Below, piece by piece: positions 22,386 to 35,576 of a stretch of DNA of 64,000 bases; the first letter of the stretch is position 1, and each line of letters starts with the position of its first letter. The notes below the pieces were generated by a model. That model was not told where the DNA came from and did no database searches. It was given only the letters and a program-made list of their open reading frames with translations. The position numbers and the translations under genes were made by a program. This DNA comes from Epiperipatus broadwayi (Eukaryota > Onychophora > Udeonychophora > Euonychophora > Peripatidae). The stretch lies in assembly GCA_028023455.1 (NCBI GenBank), contig JAQFVV010006221.1:8725011-8789010 (forward strand), read 5' to 3'.

Positions 22386-23540
22386 GGGAAAAAAGAGGGA
22401 ACCCTTCTTTACTTCAACCTACTTTCTATACAAATGGGTGAAGCTGAAGCGCTTAGAACTGAGAGGGTGAAACTATTCAATACTTCACTGATTAAGTCCA
22501 CAATACATTCAAAGCTGAAACCAATTGCTAAAGACATAGTTGTCTGTTACCTAACCTATCATCATGGTTAGGGTGCAGTGACCTTTTAATATATATATAA
22601 ATTTATTATTGTTTTAGCTTTTTTATTTTATTTTGATAACATATTTGGTGATTTGATTTAATTAAATATTAAATAAATTTAGCATTGTTAAAAGTAAATG
22701 AACATTTTTTAAAAAAATAAATAAATTATTACAAGTGTATTAATTTTGTAAATTAATAATTATAGCAAGTCTACTGATATAAGGGTATGTCATATGATCT
22801 GTTATATTACCATTCAAAACCCTATGTAAATACAAAGAATCTCTAAGCAATAGGAAAAAAAGAACAGTAAAAAAGTCAATCATAAGTAAACAAACAGACA
22901 TGCAAAACAAATGTGGTAATGGGCTTGGATATTAATTTCAGTCTTCCGCATAATGTTAATTTCCAGGAATGTTTGACATTCATCCAATTTATATTGCTTG
23001 TACTGCAGTTTAGGGCTTATGCAGTTCTTATTGTTTTCTGGCAAAGGTCCCTTATAACACTAATCATGTGTTGTAGGTGATGAATATATTTTGTTCTTTT
23101 AAAATATGATATAAATGCCATCATTTTAGTTCAGACCCATTCTAAAATTTGTAGGATCAACATTGTAGATTACTAAAGCAGTTTAGAAAAAATTCCCAAC
23201 ACGGTAGATTAGATAATAAGATGTTCTATTTGGAAGACGATGTTACATTCAAGCATCCACGTGGCAGGCTTTGTATAATACATCCAGTCAATTGATCAAG
23301 ATGGGAGGAGGGTACTTTTCGCTGACAGGAATTGGACATTATGTATTTCACTGTAAAACTCTATTACTATGCCAAATTACAAATATATATATATATTTTA
23401 CCAATGATAAATAAAAAGCACTGTCATAAGAATTTGATTTTTCTTTTGATATCTTATATACATTTCATGAGCATATTTATTATAGAAAGATATATAAATA
23501 TTTGGAGATGTTTAACTATTATTAGAACATTCCTCAACAT
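22386..23540. other. no gene recognised
   Basis: 22386-22580 is slightly GC-richer (gtgaagctgaagcgcttag) without an identifiable domain. The rest is AT-rich with no feature seen; the frame at 23332-23667 is low-complexity. Confidence 0.35.
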
Positions 23541-23545
23541 TTTGA

Positions 23546-23975
23546 ATATAATTTCCACTGTTGTTTTTTTTTTTAAATTTAAAATAATTGAAAATATAAA
23601 TTCCGTTTCATTTTCTTTTAATCCCTTTTCATTTTCTTTACAACTTTTTGCTTTAGAAAAACAATAGAAAATGACATGCACGCACAAATGTGTATTTAGT
23701 CCAGCATCTCATCTCTTAGATGTTCTGCAATTGTAGAGTATATTATGCTCTGAAATGACTTACAAATGAATATAATTTCCACTGTTTTTTTTTAAAAAAA
23801 ATTTAAAATAATTGAAAATATAAATCCCTTTTCATTTTCTTTACAACTTTTTGCTTTAGAAAAACTTAATAGAAAATGACATGCACGCACAAATGTGTAT
23901 TTAAGTCCAGCATCTCATCTCTTAGAGGTTCTGCAATTGCAGAGTATATTATGCTCTGAAATGACTTACAAATCT
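23546..23975 (+). repeat. tandem duplication, period about 222 bp
   Basis: The block aatataatttccactgtt ... tgacatgcacgcacaaatg ... gctctgaaatgacttacaaa occurs twice in direct order (from 23546 and 23768), with few differences and a missing tttcattttcttttaat piece in the second copy. Looks like a local segmental duplication, not a mobile element. No function inferred. Confidence 0.75.
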
Positions 23976-25136
23976 AGCGATTTTATTATTCTAGAATCAA
24001 TTTTAAAAATTTCCAAATTTACTGAATTTATTCCGAATACGTTTTAGAATGAATTCATCTATTTTCCACCAGAGAATATTAAAAAAAACTTTAAAATGGA
24101 TATTCATTGAAAAATTTATAAAGCATTAAATTATTCACCGACAAATAAATTTGTTCCAGAATAGGGAAAAAAAAGTATGTTTACTTAGAACAATTTGATA
24201 TTTTATTTCAGACATATAATTTATTCAAATGTTTATTCACATCAAAATTTGTTCTATATTTTTACAAAAAAAAAAAAAAAGCTGTGTCTTTTCAAGACAG
24301 AAAGTAAACCAAATAATTGATGAAAAAAATTTAAACTTTTACACAAATACTTTCAACTTATTTCTCATCAAACTACTTTCGTTTCAAGTTCTCATCGACC
24401 TGAAAAGTCAACGAACTGAAATTATCAGCAGTCGAATCTTTTATATTTATTTTAAATATTAGTTTTAGAGAATATGAGATTTTTTTTTTTATCCTGAATA
24501 AACTCTTCAATGGTTCTCATGATATAAAAATTTTGTAAGCAGGTCATCTTCAACACTGAAGTTAAAGTGTTAGATTTTTTTTTTTAAAAAAAAAAGGCAG
24601 CTGCTTGAAAGTTAGAACACCTTTCAGCTCCAGCGAAGCTTGAATAGTCATCATTACAAACTTTGGTTCTAGCTACTTAGAAAACTTTCAACTTCTGCCA
24701 CAAGCTTGCTAATCAATAATTTATTTATTTTTAACTCAATAGTTGGTAGGATATATTAAAAAAGTCGATATAATTTATGTAATTAGAAATTCAGTTTTCA
24801 CAATTACTTAGAAAAAAATCTGAGAGTGCGTATATATATTACTGTGTCAGTAGTTTGTTCAAAGATAGAAAAAAATTCTGGTTCTCATGTAATCATTGAA
24901 GTTAAACAATATTAGATTCTGTTAGTATTTGGATAAGTGACTTCTTGATACAACAAGCCTCTTTTTTTCCTATGCAATTTAGCACAGTGGTGCAATAACG
25001 GATTCACGAGCTCAACAAATCCCAATTCATCATCTCTGGTGCTTAAATATCATGTAACCTCCTGAGTGACCAACTATTCAATTATTCATTACATTAATTT
25101 ACAATCCACGAGTAGCAATTTTTGTTATGCAATTGT

Positions 25137-25493
25137 AAATTCAAATTTCTAGCGGGCGCTTGGACGCTATTGTAAGAAAAGCTTATAATAAATGCGTTTT
25201 GAATCAAGCTTAGCGCTTTCGAGACTACTTTTGTTACCATATTTATAGCAATGAGATTTACGTGAACGGGTGCATGTATATATATGCAACAAGTTTATTC
25301 AAATGCATCATATAATTTGAATACATTTGAATAAACTTGTCGCATATATAGACATCCACTCATCCAAGTAAATCTCATTGCTATGAATATGAGGCCATAA
25401 GTACTCCTCGAAAGAGCTGGGCTTGATTCAAAACACTTTTATTATAAGCTTTTCTTACAATACCGTTCAAGCGCTCAAAAGGTGAATTTAATT
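25137..25493. mobile_element. foldback element of about 355 bp
   Basis: Arms of about 170 bp mirror each other: tgtaaattcaaatttctag ... gcttataataaatgcgttt ... atgagatttacgtgaacgg and the inverse series ending gtgaatttaatttaca. The centre lies near 25308 (gcatcatataatttgaatac). Arms are diverged by many substitutions, so it is old. Type of non-autonomous DNA transposon not known. Confidence 0.65.
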
Positions 25494-26099
25494 TACAATG
25501 TAAAAGATTCAGAATTTCAAACTTTTAATTAATTAATATTTTCAATCATCATCGTTAGCAGCTACTACTAAAAGAGCATGGCCAGTCTAATTCCAGAAGT
25601 CAATGACAAAGAACAAATATTGAAGTCGACTATACAAACCAACCTATAAACTATAAATATAGGCAGATTAATAAAGAAAGTTTAAAATATATATGTTATG
25701 GACTCATTAATAAAATTTTGTCTTTTTTTTATTTATTGCTCTTGGCATGTTAATACTCATATGATTATTTAAAAACTCTCAGTGACTACCTAAGAATAAT
25801 TAGAAACCAATATTGGGAAACTAACTAGCTTAGATATAACATATTGAAATAAAATCTCAAGATATATTTAAATTTGATTCCATATCATGATATTAACAGA
25901 CAAAAGCACTAACTACTACACCATAAGATTTTGTTTTGGTATTATAGCATTATATCAGAATGATAATGAAAGTCACAATGTTTGAACACTCTAATTGCAG
26001 AATAGACATAAGAGCTCATCTAGTTGGCTGAGATGAAATTGAATACAGTACTAGAAACTTAGCTCTAAGTCCACCATTCTGCTATTTTATTGAACAGTA

Positions 26100-27390
26100 C
26101 AGAACATTGATGTAATTCGGTGAAAGTAATCTTAGAATGTATAAAAGAATATTAAAGATACTAGTAGCATAAAAATACATACAAATGGGGAGGGGGGTAG
26201 AAAAACTATGAAATAAAAAGGGCAATTAATTAAATTAATTTCATTTCACTATAAACATATTGCTTTTAAATTGACTCAGAAGCCTTGTATGAATCTCTTT
26301 AATAGTCTCTCTTCAGAATTTATACTTTATTTTATGTTCTTTTAGAACTCAAATACTCGGCCCACTGATATATTAATAAAATTCTTATTTTTAATATGAA
26401 TGCGTGTCTACCTATATATACGACAGCATATATATGCATGCACACATAAAAATATAAATCTTTTTTTATGTATGCGGAAAATATTTAATTGAATGACAAA
26501 TGAAAATTGCATTTCATAAAATATGGCTGTGAATGATAACAGAAAGAAAATAATTGACAGGAAATTATTTAGCAAATAAATTTTAAGAAGAATAAAAAAA
26601 TGTATTATCTATCAAGAGGAAATAAGATGGAAATATATGACCTCTTAATTTTGTTTTCTCTGATAACAGGAACTAGAGATAAAATCTGAGATTTTATTTC
26701 TACACATAAATGTAATAAATGAAATAAAATCAGATCAAATAAAAATTGCTGGTAATTTTAAAAGCAATATTAAAAATTATTTTTACTTATTGATATTATT
26801 AGACCTGTATTAAAATCTTGCATGATTATATATATATTCAGCACGGTAAAATTTATTATGCAAAAATTAACCCTTCTCAGGTAATAGCTTATTATGTGAT
26901 TAGTAAAATTAAAATAATGGGCATTTTAACCTAGCTTTAAAATGTATTTTCACATAATTGCTTTGCCTAGTTTTTTTTTTTCAAACCAATTTTTAGAACT
27001 GTATCCGTCTCCATTATTAAGTTCATTTTTTTAATCACATTCGTCTTTGGCTACAAACTTTATAATCTTACAAAAAATTTGCTTTTCAGAAGAAAAAAAA
27101 ACATCGTACAGGTAAACCTCACTGTATCAATCTTAGTGCAGTAGTTTCATTCCCTTCATTTCTCCCTTAATATTTTATCTACTCCTTCTGAATCTAAAAC
27201 TAAACCATATTAAATAGCTTGTTTTTTTTTTTTTCAGTTTCACTGCTCCTTGAATTGTAGTTTTAATACTTTGATCATTGTCGAGTCCTGATGCTACAGT
27301 TTCTTATTTACTTTTTTTTTCTCAATGACACATATACTATTTGCTCTCAATTCTTTTCTTTGTATTAAATGAATACATAAAAGAGCACTA
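26100..27390. other. AT-rich DNA, nothing recognised
   Basis: Contains a G-rich run near 26188 and short microsatellites (tatatata). No gene or repeat family seen. Confidence 0.4.
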
Positions 27391-27399
27391 TTGTCAAGA

Positions 27400-27550
27400 A
27401 TAATGTTATCAGTAGCAAACTCTCCATACAGTAAATGCCACCTAGTGCAAGCCATAATAATTGATGGATGCAAAAAGTCATATTATGCACATACTTTCTT
27501 GCATCAATTGATTACTATGGCACTACTATACAAAAAGTTTGCTACTATTC
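27400..27550. mobile_element. short foldback copy of hammerhead repeat end
   Basis: Left half 'agtagcaaactctccatac' plus tgatggatgcaaaaag and right half tgcatcaattgattactat plus aaaagtttgctact are inverse to each other and match the downstream part of the hammerhead repeat (compare 12945 and 13105). The ribozyme region itself is absent. The frame 27391-27633 is incidental. Confidence 0.5.
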
Positions 27551-28634
27551 CTAATGGCAATCATGTGATGTTTAGTGGTTTATGTTTCATCACAGATAGT
27601 TACAAATATTCACTTTTCAGTTTTAATTCTTAGCATTCTATGTATAAGCATGTGCATAAATTTTATCCATTATTCTACTTCTTAATTCCCGTTATTGTTT
27701 TGTTTCTGTTACAATATATTATTTTATTTGTTAAAGAAAATAAGAAAAGTGAGTGAAGTTGTTTGCTGGAACTAACAAACTGTTGATAAAAATAGCTCTC
27801 AAGCAGTAACTATACCAACTGTTATGCACATAGAATATGAAGAAAAGAATCGTAGTGATTGTGAGAATCTTGAAATATCATGTTCTGAATTTAAAAAAAT
27901 GCCAATTATATATATTTTTGTAGGATATAAACAATCTTGAACTATGATTCTCTTCACCTATATTTTTAATTGATCAGATTAAAAGCAAGATTGTTATGTG
28001 TAAATATAAAAAGTTATGACTATTCAATCAATGGTATATATATACACACAAACATTTGCAAATAACAGATGGAGAATGCTTCAAATTACAAAATCTGAGT
28101 TAATGAATAACAACTATCAATTTATAAAAAAATTGGTTACATTTTTCTTATCAAATATGACTTTAATTTAGAAATAGATATCTACTTTCTTAACCCATTT
28201 AGCAACTCTATTTTTCTATTTAGAATAGGCTCTAGTAAAAAAAATTGTACATAGTCCTTCATAATTGAACTTTTAATTTTAAAAATTAAATCTTTTTTTT
28301 ACAATATATTGATAATCTTAACTTTATTTATTACAAATGTAAGCTTTCAACTAATAGACATTTAAAAGTTAATATTTGACATTTTAAAAATATAAAAATA
28401 AATTTGTAAATAGAGTTCTTATCTATAACAATGGAGTTGGTATCACTGGATAAATTTATCTGATTCAAAACGTTCAGCTGAGTTATTTAGTTTTATATTC
28501 ACCGTGTATTTGGTTTGATTGCAAAAATATTATTTTCAGTTTTCTTTTAATATATTACTTTCATATTTTTAATTTTTATATTATTTTTTGCATAAAATAT
28601 CAAATTTATCAATCAGTCTTATCTTTAATGTGAG

Positions 28635-29080
28635 GTGATGCACTGTGATTTCCTTATTCAGAGTCAGGAATCTTTCAGCCACTATGCCCAGAGAAACCTG
28701 TTAGCTACTTTACCTTCCTTTACCACTCCCTGTCCTAAATTTTTCCCATATTCTTCTCTTCCCTGCTTCATCCCATTTCCACAACATAATCTTTGTCAAC
28801 TCCATGGCCTTTATATCTACATCCCTCTTATCTTTTCCCAAACCCAGCATAAAAAAACCAAGAAGCCACTTTCTGTATGTTTATATTTATTCTTCCCCAA
28901 CTTCATTATTTGTACCCTTTCTGCTTGCAGACATTTACATTCAATTAATAGATGCCTAATATTTTTATGCCTTTCTTACACAACTTGCAGACTAAATCAC
29001 TCCCATTTTTCCATTTATGTGTATATTTCCTTGTTACTAAAGCTGCTGTTCAAGCCTTAAATAGTAAACTATTTTCCTTG
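28635..29080 (-). mobile_element. LINE C-terminal fragment, copy 1
   Basis: On the minus strand, with frameshifts, it encodes an IECKCLQAERVQI segment preceded by the IYTxMEKWE block, and runs parallel to 30615-31000 for several hundred bases (shared plus-strand text includes ttgtcaactccatggcc). The plus frame 28635-29060 is its shadow. See the copy at 30615 for the domain reasoning. Confidence 0.5.
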
Positions 29081-29797
29081 CTTTTAATTATTGATATTCT
29101 GTAAGTGGCTCTATCTAAAAGTTAGACAATAGACTTTAGTAACACTATGTACTTTGAGATGAAAGTTTTATAATTATTTAGAGATGCTTGTTTAAACAGT
29201 ACACAATATATTAAAGAACCAAAAACATATACTATTCACAATATATCATAGTATAGATTTCTTGTAGGATAAATACTACTATAATATTTACTTTACATTT
29301 GTTTACATTGAATTGTATAAATATATAGACTATTTTTTGCATGTTCATATTTACAATTCATATGAGAAAAATAAAGTGAAAAAAAAAAACCCAACATATT
29401 ATCTGCCTTTTCACTCCTCTAAGACTTTTCTTATTAGTTAGTTGATTTAATTAGACCAATTTGGATAATTCAGCAACACAATACCGTCTCTCAAAAATAT
29501 ATCTGTAGCATAAAACATTATTTTAACAACATATAATTTTTTAAGTCCATATTCATATGTGTCATAATGCATAATCATGAAACAATCGATAAATTAATTG
29601 AGGGGGGGGGTTATAACGAATTATATTAGAGATAATGCTATGATCAAACATTGTCTAGAGTGAGATTATTATTTATTTATATATATAAAGACTATCATTT
29701 TAATATGGTACTATTAATAAAAGTATATACTCTACATGGTTTACTGCAGTAGTGGAATGAGGGCTCTGTCATTTGCAGAACTCCTAACCAATCAACT

Positions 29798-29915
29798 AAA
29801 AAATAAAGAAGACATATGGCTTTATTGCTCCACAGTTCATAAGAAGTTTGAAGGCTAGAACCGATCATAGGACTTCCCAATTCCAAGTTGGACGCTCTAT
29901 CTACTTAGCGAAAAG
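29798..29915 (-). mobile_element. tRNA-Lys-like SINE, degenerate
   Basis: Minus strand: AGATAGAGCGTCCAACTTG (tRNA-like D-arm to anticodon arm), GGAAGTCC, then CTTATGAACTGTGGAGC and gcaataaagccatatg-type tail. Same block order as 3672-3790 and 41473-41602. Confidence 0.5.
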
Positions 29916-30096
29916 CTCAGAGCAGCAATCAACTATTTAATCATCAATAAAAGCTAAGAAAAATAATACGTGCATGAATGCGAATAAAAAAGTGTTATTA
30001 AAATAATATTTTAATTATGATGTTTTGTCCAAACTTTTTTTTGTAGATATAATTGCCTTTGTATTAATCTTTAAGGCAGAAATAGGTGTAATTGTC

Positions 30097-30180
30097 AAGC
30101 GTTGTTAGCCGAGAGGTCAGCACAGCCGCCTTGCAGACGGTTGTTGCGGGTTCGCCTCCCGGCCGATGCTATGACATATG
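30097..30180 (+). mobile_element. tRNA-derived SINE, subfamily A, short form
   Basis: TTAGCCGAGAGGTCAGCAC, CCGCCTTGCAGACGG anticodon arm, GCGGGTTCGCCTCCCGG T-arm, tail GATGCTATGACATATG. An 18-bp duplication with one mismatch, gaaatag(g/c)tgtaattgtc, flanks it at 30079-30096 and 30181-30198. The tRNA-like fold is good, with loop CTTGCAG; this copy has no poly(A) left. It lacks the anticodon-arm insertion of 38685-38800, so it represents the basic form. Confidence 0.85.
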
Positions 30181-30614
30181 GAAATAGCTGTAATTGTCTA
30201 ATGAATTGATTATGCAGTGAAAAGATAGGCAAATCTGTTTTAGTCTAGTGGATTTTAAAAAAGATAAAAACCTTAATCTGAGTTTAAAATCTAGTTAAAA
30301 GCAGACTTTATTTTTGCTTCTATATCAAATCATGTTTCCAAATTTGAGAGAATGAATGTGTCAAGAGAGTGACAAATGACAGAAAACTATCATTAATGAT
30401 GATCAAGGCCTAGCCTTTTGCCAGAGTACATTACTATTTCGTTACCCCAACTTGCCTTGGGCAAAGAATCTGTCACGCATATTATAGATATGGATACAAA
30501 ATAAAAACTGCAATTCTATAAATAAATAAATAATCAAAGGGTTTATTGCTGAGAGTTAATTAGAAGATTAAGCACAGGAAGTGATAGATTTGAAATTGTG
30601 ATCCGGAAATTATG

Positions 30615-31480
30615 ATGTGATGCACTATGACTTCTCCTTTCTCAGAGTTAGGAATCTCTCAGCCACTATGCCCAGAAACCTATTAGCCACTTTATCTTCC
30701 CTTTCCTTTCCTTACCCTAAGTTTTTCCTGCTCCAGCCCATTTCCACAACATAATCTTTGTCAACTCCATGGCCTTTATATCTAAATCCCCCTTATCTTT
30801 TTCCAAACCCAGCATAACAACTATAAACCTGCTTTCTATATAATCACTTTGTTTATATTTATTCTTCCATGACTTCATTATTTGTACCCTTTCTGCTTGC
30901 AAGTATTTACATTCAATTAACTTGCAGATTAAATCACTCACATTTTTCCATTTATGTGTATATTCCCTTCCTGTTAGAGTCCTAAACAATAAACTACTTT
31001 CCTTGTTATTATTATAAATTAACTCACACCCAATATTCTGTTTACTTCTATATATATTTAAACTTTTTACTCTCCATACTAGTTCTCCATCTCTCCAACT
31101 CCCTATTTTTTATGAATGCATCTATTCTTCTATACCATTCCTTGTCACTATATCACTCAACAATTCTCTTAACACAGTCACCTCACCTTTTGTATAAGTA
31201 TATTGACATAATGTCTTTATCCAAATCTTCTGCACACCATACTATCTTTCTCAACCATCTTGTTACCTGCCCTTTACTCATAACCCAATAATTACTATTT
31301 GGGCTATTCTCTTATTATCCATAAATTGCAATCTACCAAACATTTTCATTTTGCTTTTTGCATATCTCATATAAAAACTTGACCATCCCATTTGACTCCA
31401 TTGCCATGCATACATCTGCATCTAATGCATGTCTTCCTACTTCTCATTATATTTGAACCCTAGAATCTACCACTCTGCCA
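30615..31480 (-). mobile_element. LINE C-terminal fragment, copy 2
   Basis: Minus-strand translation gives, with stops, GQVTRWLRKIVWCAEDL, then DCVKRIVE and DKEWYRRIDAF, LERWRTSMESKK and, in the frame 30717-30989, YTHKWKNVSDLICKL followed by LIECKYLQAERVQIM. At 28635 the related copy has the longer HLLIECK form. C-x-L-C ... H-L-L-x-E-C is the zinc-knuckle layout of several non-LTR retrotransposon C-termini. The reverse transcriptase itself was not found. It is a different family from the RTE copies and from 11945-12275. Confidence 0.5.
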
Positions 31481-32019
31481 CCATAGGAAATAATGCAGGA
31501 CATTACTGATTTTAAATGCATTAACAGATTTACTCAGAATTTAAAAAAAGTAATGAAGATAATATAAAATTTTATGATTCTATTTTTACACATATGTAAT
31601 TTATAAAAATAACCAAGCTTATAAAATAAAAAATAAGTTATTAAAATACAATAGCATGTAATGATTTTATTATTACTATAGGCAATATATAAGAAACAAA
31701 AGAATGTTAATTCTTTATACCAACCAATTAGAAAGTTTTTTTTAAAAAAACGGTAGTTATGGATAATTCAACCAATGATGTATTACACTTACCGATTTCC
31801 CTTCCGGAAGACATCATCAATTTTTGCATGACAACGTTGTCATGGCAACCAAGTGACTGGCATGATTAATCCATCAGAAAATCAATTTTTTTTTTTTTTC
31901 ACCCGCGAGATTTAAAATTCGTAGAGAGGTTTGGGAAATTTTTTGATTGTTCTGTCTATTGTGATTTTGCTATCCACAGCATCACAGTTACTTTTTTTGA
32001 ACTCTTAATTCAGGTAAAG

Positions 32020-32570
32020 TGTTTTATTTATCTGTTTATTTTAAATTTACAAAATTTTTTTGTTAATATTTCTACAATTCTCAAACTTACATTGAATTAT
32101 GTTTAATGTGTAAATAATTTTCAATTATTTTTTAAAACAAATGAGCAATATACAGTACGTTTTTAAAATTACCAAATGCATGTGATAACACGTTTTCTCC
32201 AAGGACGCCATTAATTCGGGTAAATATTTCTACAATTCTCAAACTTACATTGAATTACGTTTTAATTTTATTTTTAAGTGTTTTATTTATCTGTTTATTT
32301 AAAATTTACAAAAATTTTTTGTTAATATTTCTACAATTCTCAAACTTACATTGAATTACGTTTAATGTGTAAATAATTATCAATAATTTTTTAAAACAAA
32401 TTAGCAATATATATACATTCGCATTAATTCGGGTAAAGTGTTTTATTTGTTTATTTTAAATTTACAAAATTTTTTTGTTAATATTTCTACAATTCTCAAA
32501 CTTATTTACAAAAAATATTTGTTAATATTTCTACAATTCTCAAACTTACATTGAATTACGTTTTAATTTT
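32020..32570 (+). repeat. tandem repeat, period irregular
   Basis: The phrase tgttaatatttctacaatt followed by ctcaaacttacattgaatta recurs about five times (near 32061, 32225, 32321, 32476 and 32521), usually preceded by gttttatttatctgtttatt. Unit spacing varies, so it grew by uneven steps. Non-coding. Confidence 0.7.
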
Positions 32571-32866
32571 ATTTTTAATTTCTGAATTATATCATACAGA
32601 AATTTTTTTTCCATCGGCAATTATAAATATTACAGCTATGAGAGTAATACAATGTCTGATATATGTGTATGCCGAGCCTGCGGCTCATCAAAAACATCGG
32701 AGGCCCCCCCCACCAATTCCAGCGCTACGCGCTGTATTTTATAATTAAGCATAATATTTTGACGCATGCATGTACATTTTTATTTTTATTTGTATTTTTT
32801 TTTTTAGTATTTGCCTGACCTGCGTCAGATTTTTTTCATTTTTGAATAGTTTTTATCATGTGACCT

Positions 32867-33064
32867 GGATAATTCAACCGATGACGTATTACCCTGAAGG
32901 CATATCAGTCTAATCTTGCGATTTTTAATGTACCATGTTCGCATGATCTGCGGACACATTTTAGCGATTACATGTGTCCGCAGATACCTTGGAGACATTA
33001 TCTTAAAAATCGCAACATCAGACAGATATGCCTTCAGGGTAATACGTCATTGGTTGAATTATCC
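32867..33064. mobile_element. foldback element with long arms
   Basis: ggataattcaaccgatgacg ... ctgaaggcatatcagtc ... cttgcgatttttaa is mirrored by ttaaaaatcgcaacatcaga ... cagggtaatacgtcattgg to 33064. The loop region also pairs (tctgcggacaca with tgtgtccgcaga). Near-complete hairpin of about 200 bp. Confidence 0.7.
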
Positions 33065-33215
33065 GTAAGAACGAAAAAAACTTGTATATATAAGTTTTAA
33101 AAAGAGTTAAACAGCATTAAAATAGCTCATTGCAGGGGGAAAATCTCCAGATCTTTCAACAAAGGAAAAAATGGAGAAAACATAACTCGCCAGACTATTC
33201 AACTACCAGGTAATA

Positions 33216-35144
33216 CAGCGTTTCCCAAAGTGGGTGGTACCACCCCAAATGGGCAGTGAAGACTTCTAGGGGGGTGATAGTGGGCTCAGAAGCATTTGGG
33301 GGCATTCATTCAGGTGGTCTAGCCTTTTCTCCGGATACACCGATCTTTGGCTTTAACTCATTCTCAAACCGCTAATTTTTACATTATTTTACCGATTTTA
33401 TGGTTATTTTATAAATTGTGCAATAATACATCAAAAAGGGGGATAGTCAAAGTAATTGTAAATATTTTGCACATTTTTGATGTTTTTTTTTCCTCTATTA
33501 GTGGCTAATTTTAAATTTTACTAATAGATAGAAGTGATCATCTTGTGCACTATTTTTTTTAAAAAAAAAAATAAAGAAATTTAAGGCCAATATCAGCTGA
33601 GAGAATCTAAAAATTTGTCATATTTTAGATTATTTTTTTAAATCTTTTGTAAAAATAGAAAAAGCTATTTCCATTGTATTAAAATTAGAAAACCATATGT
33701 AAAATGAAACTTCTTGAGGAATTAAAAGAGTCCGAGTGGAAAATGAAAAAAGGTGTAAAAAGCTATATCAATTGTGTTATGATCAATTATCCAAGAAATT
33801 AGAGATAATGGCTACAATAGTGAAAGAGGGGTGCACAATTTATATTGCTATAGGTGTACTATAAAAGGATTTCAGCAGGTGATAAGGGGGTCTCTTCTGA
33901 GTTTATTGTTTTCCTTGCTATGTTTTGTTTGCTGGAAGGTTAACGGTTTGCTGAATTAAAAGAAATATTCTAGTTGTAAAGCAGTGGAGAACTTTATGAA
34001 AGAAGGCAGAACTGAGCCTAGCTTCAAATTATAGTCTGTCCAGAATTGTGTGATCGGCTCTTGGTTGGCTGATGTTGTTATTATAAAGATTTCTAGAGAA
34101 AGCTGAGAAATATAAAAATGCCTAAATTTTATCATTAAAATGCTAATGAAGTAAATTCTCAATGTTAGTGCACCAGCCAGATTCCTACACTGCTGTCATG
34201 TAGTCATAGATGCTAACTGATAATGATAAACACCTTAATGCCTACATTTTGCTGTGAAGAAGGGAAGCCCTCACCACCTTGTTATCATGGTTTATAGTGC
34301 ACTTAAAAAGTTACTAAGTCTGGAGATGTTTAATGGAAAAAAACCAGAAGGAAACTGGATGGTAGACTTTTTATTTTATTTTATTTATTATCATTATCCT
34401 CTTGTTGCTATAAATTTTAGTGTATTTTTTTTATTATTCAAATTTTTTTTTTTCTATAAATTATTATTTGATTTTCCTACTTTAAAACAGTTCTACCAAA
34501 ATTAATTTCTGGAATGCTTGTGTGTATGTCGAGGCGTAGATGTATATATACATATTTGTTCGTTGTTTGCTTTTAACACACTGTTCTATTTGAGAAAAGA
34601 GAAACTTACTTTGCATAAAATTATTATTATTATTTTTGTAATCTCTGTATGTGATTATTGAAAATTTATTGACATGCTGATTTTTTTTTGTTGGCAGTGT
34701 TTTTTCTTCTAGAAAGTGGCACATAAAGGTGAGATTTAGGTTAAGTCTTTCAAAGATATACTGCCTAAAATTTCATGGTACCAATTAGCAGGGTATTAGA
34801 GTGTTGGATAGGGAGAAATCAGGAAATATAATCGATTTTGGTTTGATTTCACTCATTTAAACTTAAATTAAATAACTTTAATTTTTTTTTCTTTCTTGTT
34901 GTTGATATTGAGTTTATGTTGATGCCTTATTCTGATGCATGACATTGACATCATGTTATATCTTGTGTGCATCATATGAATTATGGGGTATGCATCACCT
35001 GGTACAATATCATTAGTTGCTATTTATGTCAAAAATATCTAACAGATTGAACACAGAAAACTGTTATACTGGGGGTAGGGGGGATGTTACAAAATTTATG
35101 TCTTGCAAAGGGGGCTGTAGCCTGAAAAATTTGGGGAACCTATG
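33216..35144. mobile_element. hAT-type DNA transposon, decayed
   Basis: The left end CAGCGTTTCCCAAAG and the inverse of the right end, CATAGGTTCCCCAAA, match the CAGNG-TTCCC form of hAT terminal repeats. An 8-bp duplication with one mismatch (aggtaata at 33208-33215; acgtaata at 35145-35152) flanks it, as expected for hAT. Length is 1929 bp. The interior should hold a transposase or its remains, but I could not recognise the hAT dimerisation block; the frames at 33956-34162, 34254-34505 and 34482-34724 are short and unconvincing. Decayed autonomous or non-autonomous. Confidence 0.7.
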
Positions 35145-35576
35145 ACGTAATACATAAAAGTTTATGCTTTTTTTAATTTTATGTTTTACAGTTTAACTAG
35201 GAATGTAGCTATTTACTGATTTAACCAATAAATGATTGTTGGGAAAAATAATAATTTTTTGTTGGAAATCCTCAACTATGCAGCTCTCAATTTTTACTCA
35301 TATTTGAATCTCAGGCTGTAGATATTGTAGCAAAATATAATTTCCTTCTCTTATTATATATATAAACAAACACATACATATATACATAACTTTTGCATCT
35401 AGAATATATATACGGTTGACTGGAAAATAATCAATTATTTTTAATAGTTCATTTTTAGCGATTGTTTTCATTTAAATAAAACATAAATTATTAAAATTGA
35501 CTTTTATTTAAATAGTAGAATTACTTTTTTATTTTAAAAATCTGTTGTTGTTTTTTTAAAGATTATTTAATTTAAT

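Larger units (their letters stand above)
31761..33064. mobile_element. composite TIR element of about 1.3 kb
   Basis: Left end ggataattcaaccaatgatg (31761) and right end cgtcattggttgaattatcc (33064) are inverse copies, suggesting one element. Inside are a tandem repeat (32020-32570), a CG-containing patch (32670-32740, gccgagcctgcggctc and gcgctacgcgctg) and, at its right side, a complete foldback copy (32867-33064) with the same end. The alternative is two related foldback elements close together, the left one truncated. No transposase was found. Confidence 0.5.

Noticed and set aside
28635-29060. Plus-strand open frame of 141 codons
   Set aside because: It is the opposite strand of a degenerate LINE C-terminal fragment, and the related copy at 30615 reads as protein on the minus strand.
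30097-30180. A functional tRNA gene
   Set aside because: The tRNA-like fold is good, but target duplications and the family tail (GATGCTATGACATATG) shared by dispersed copies show it is a SINE.
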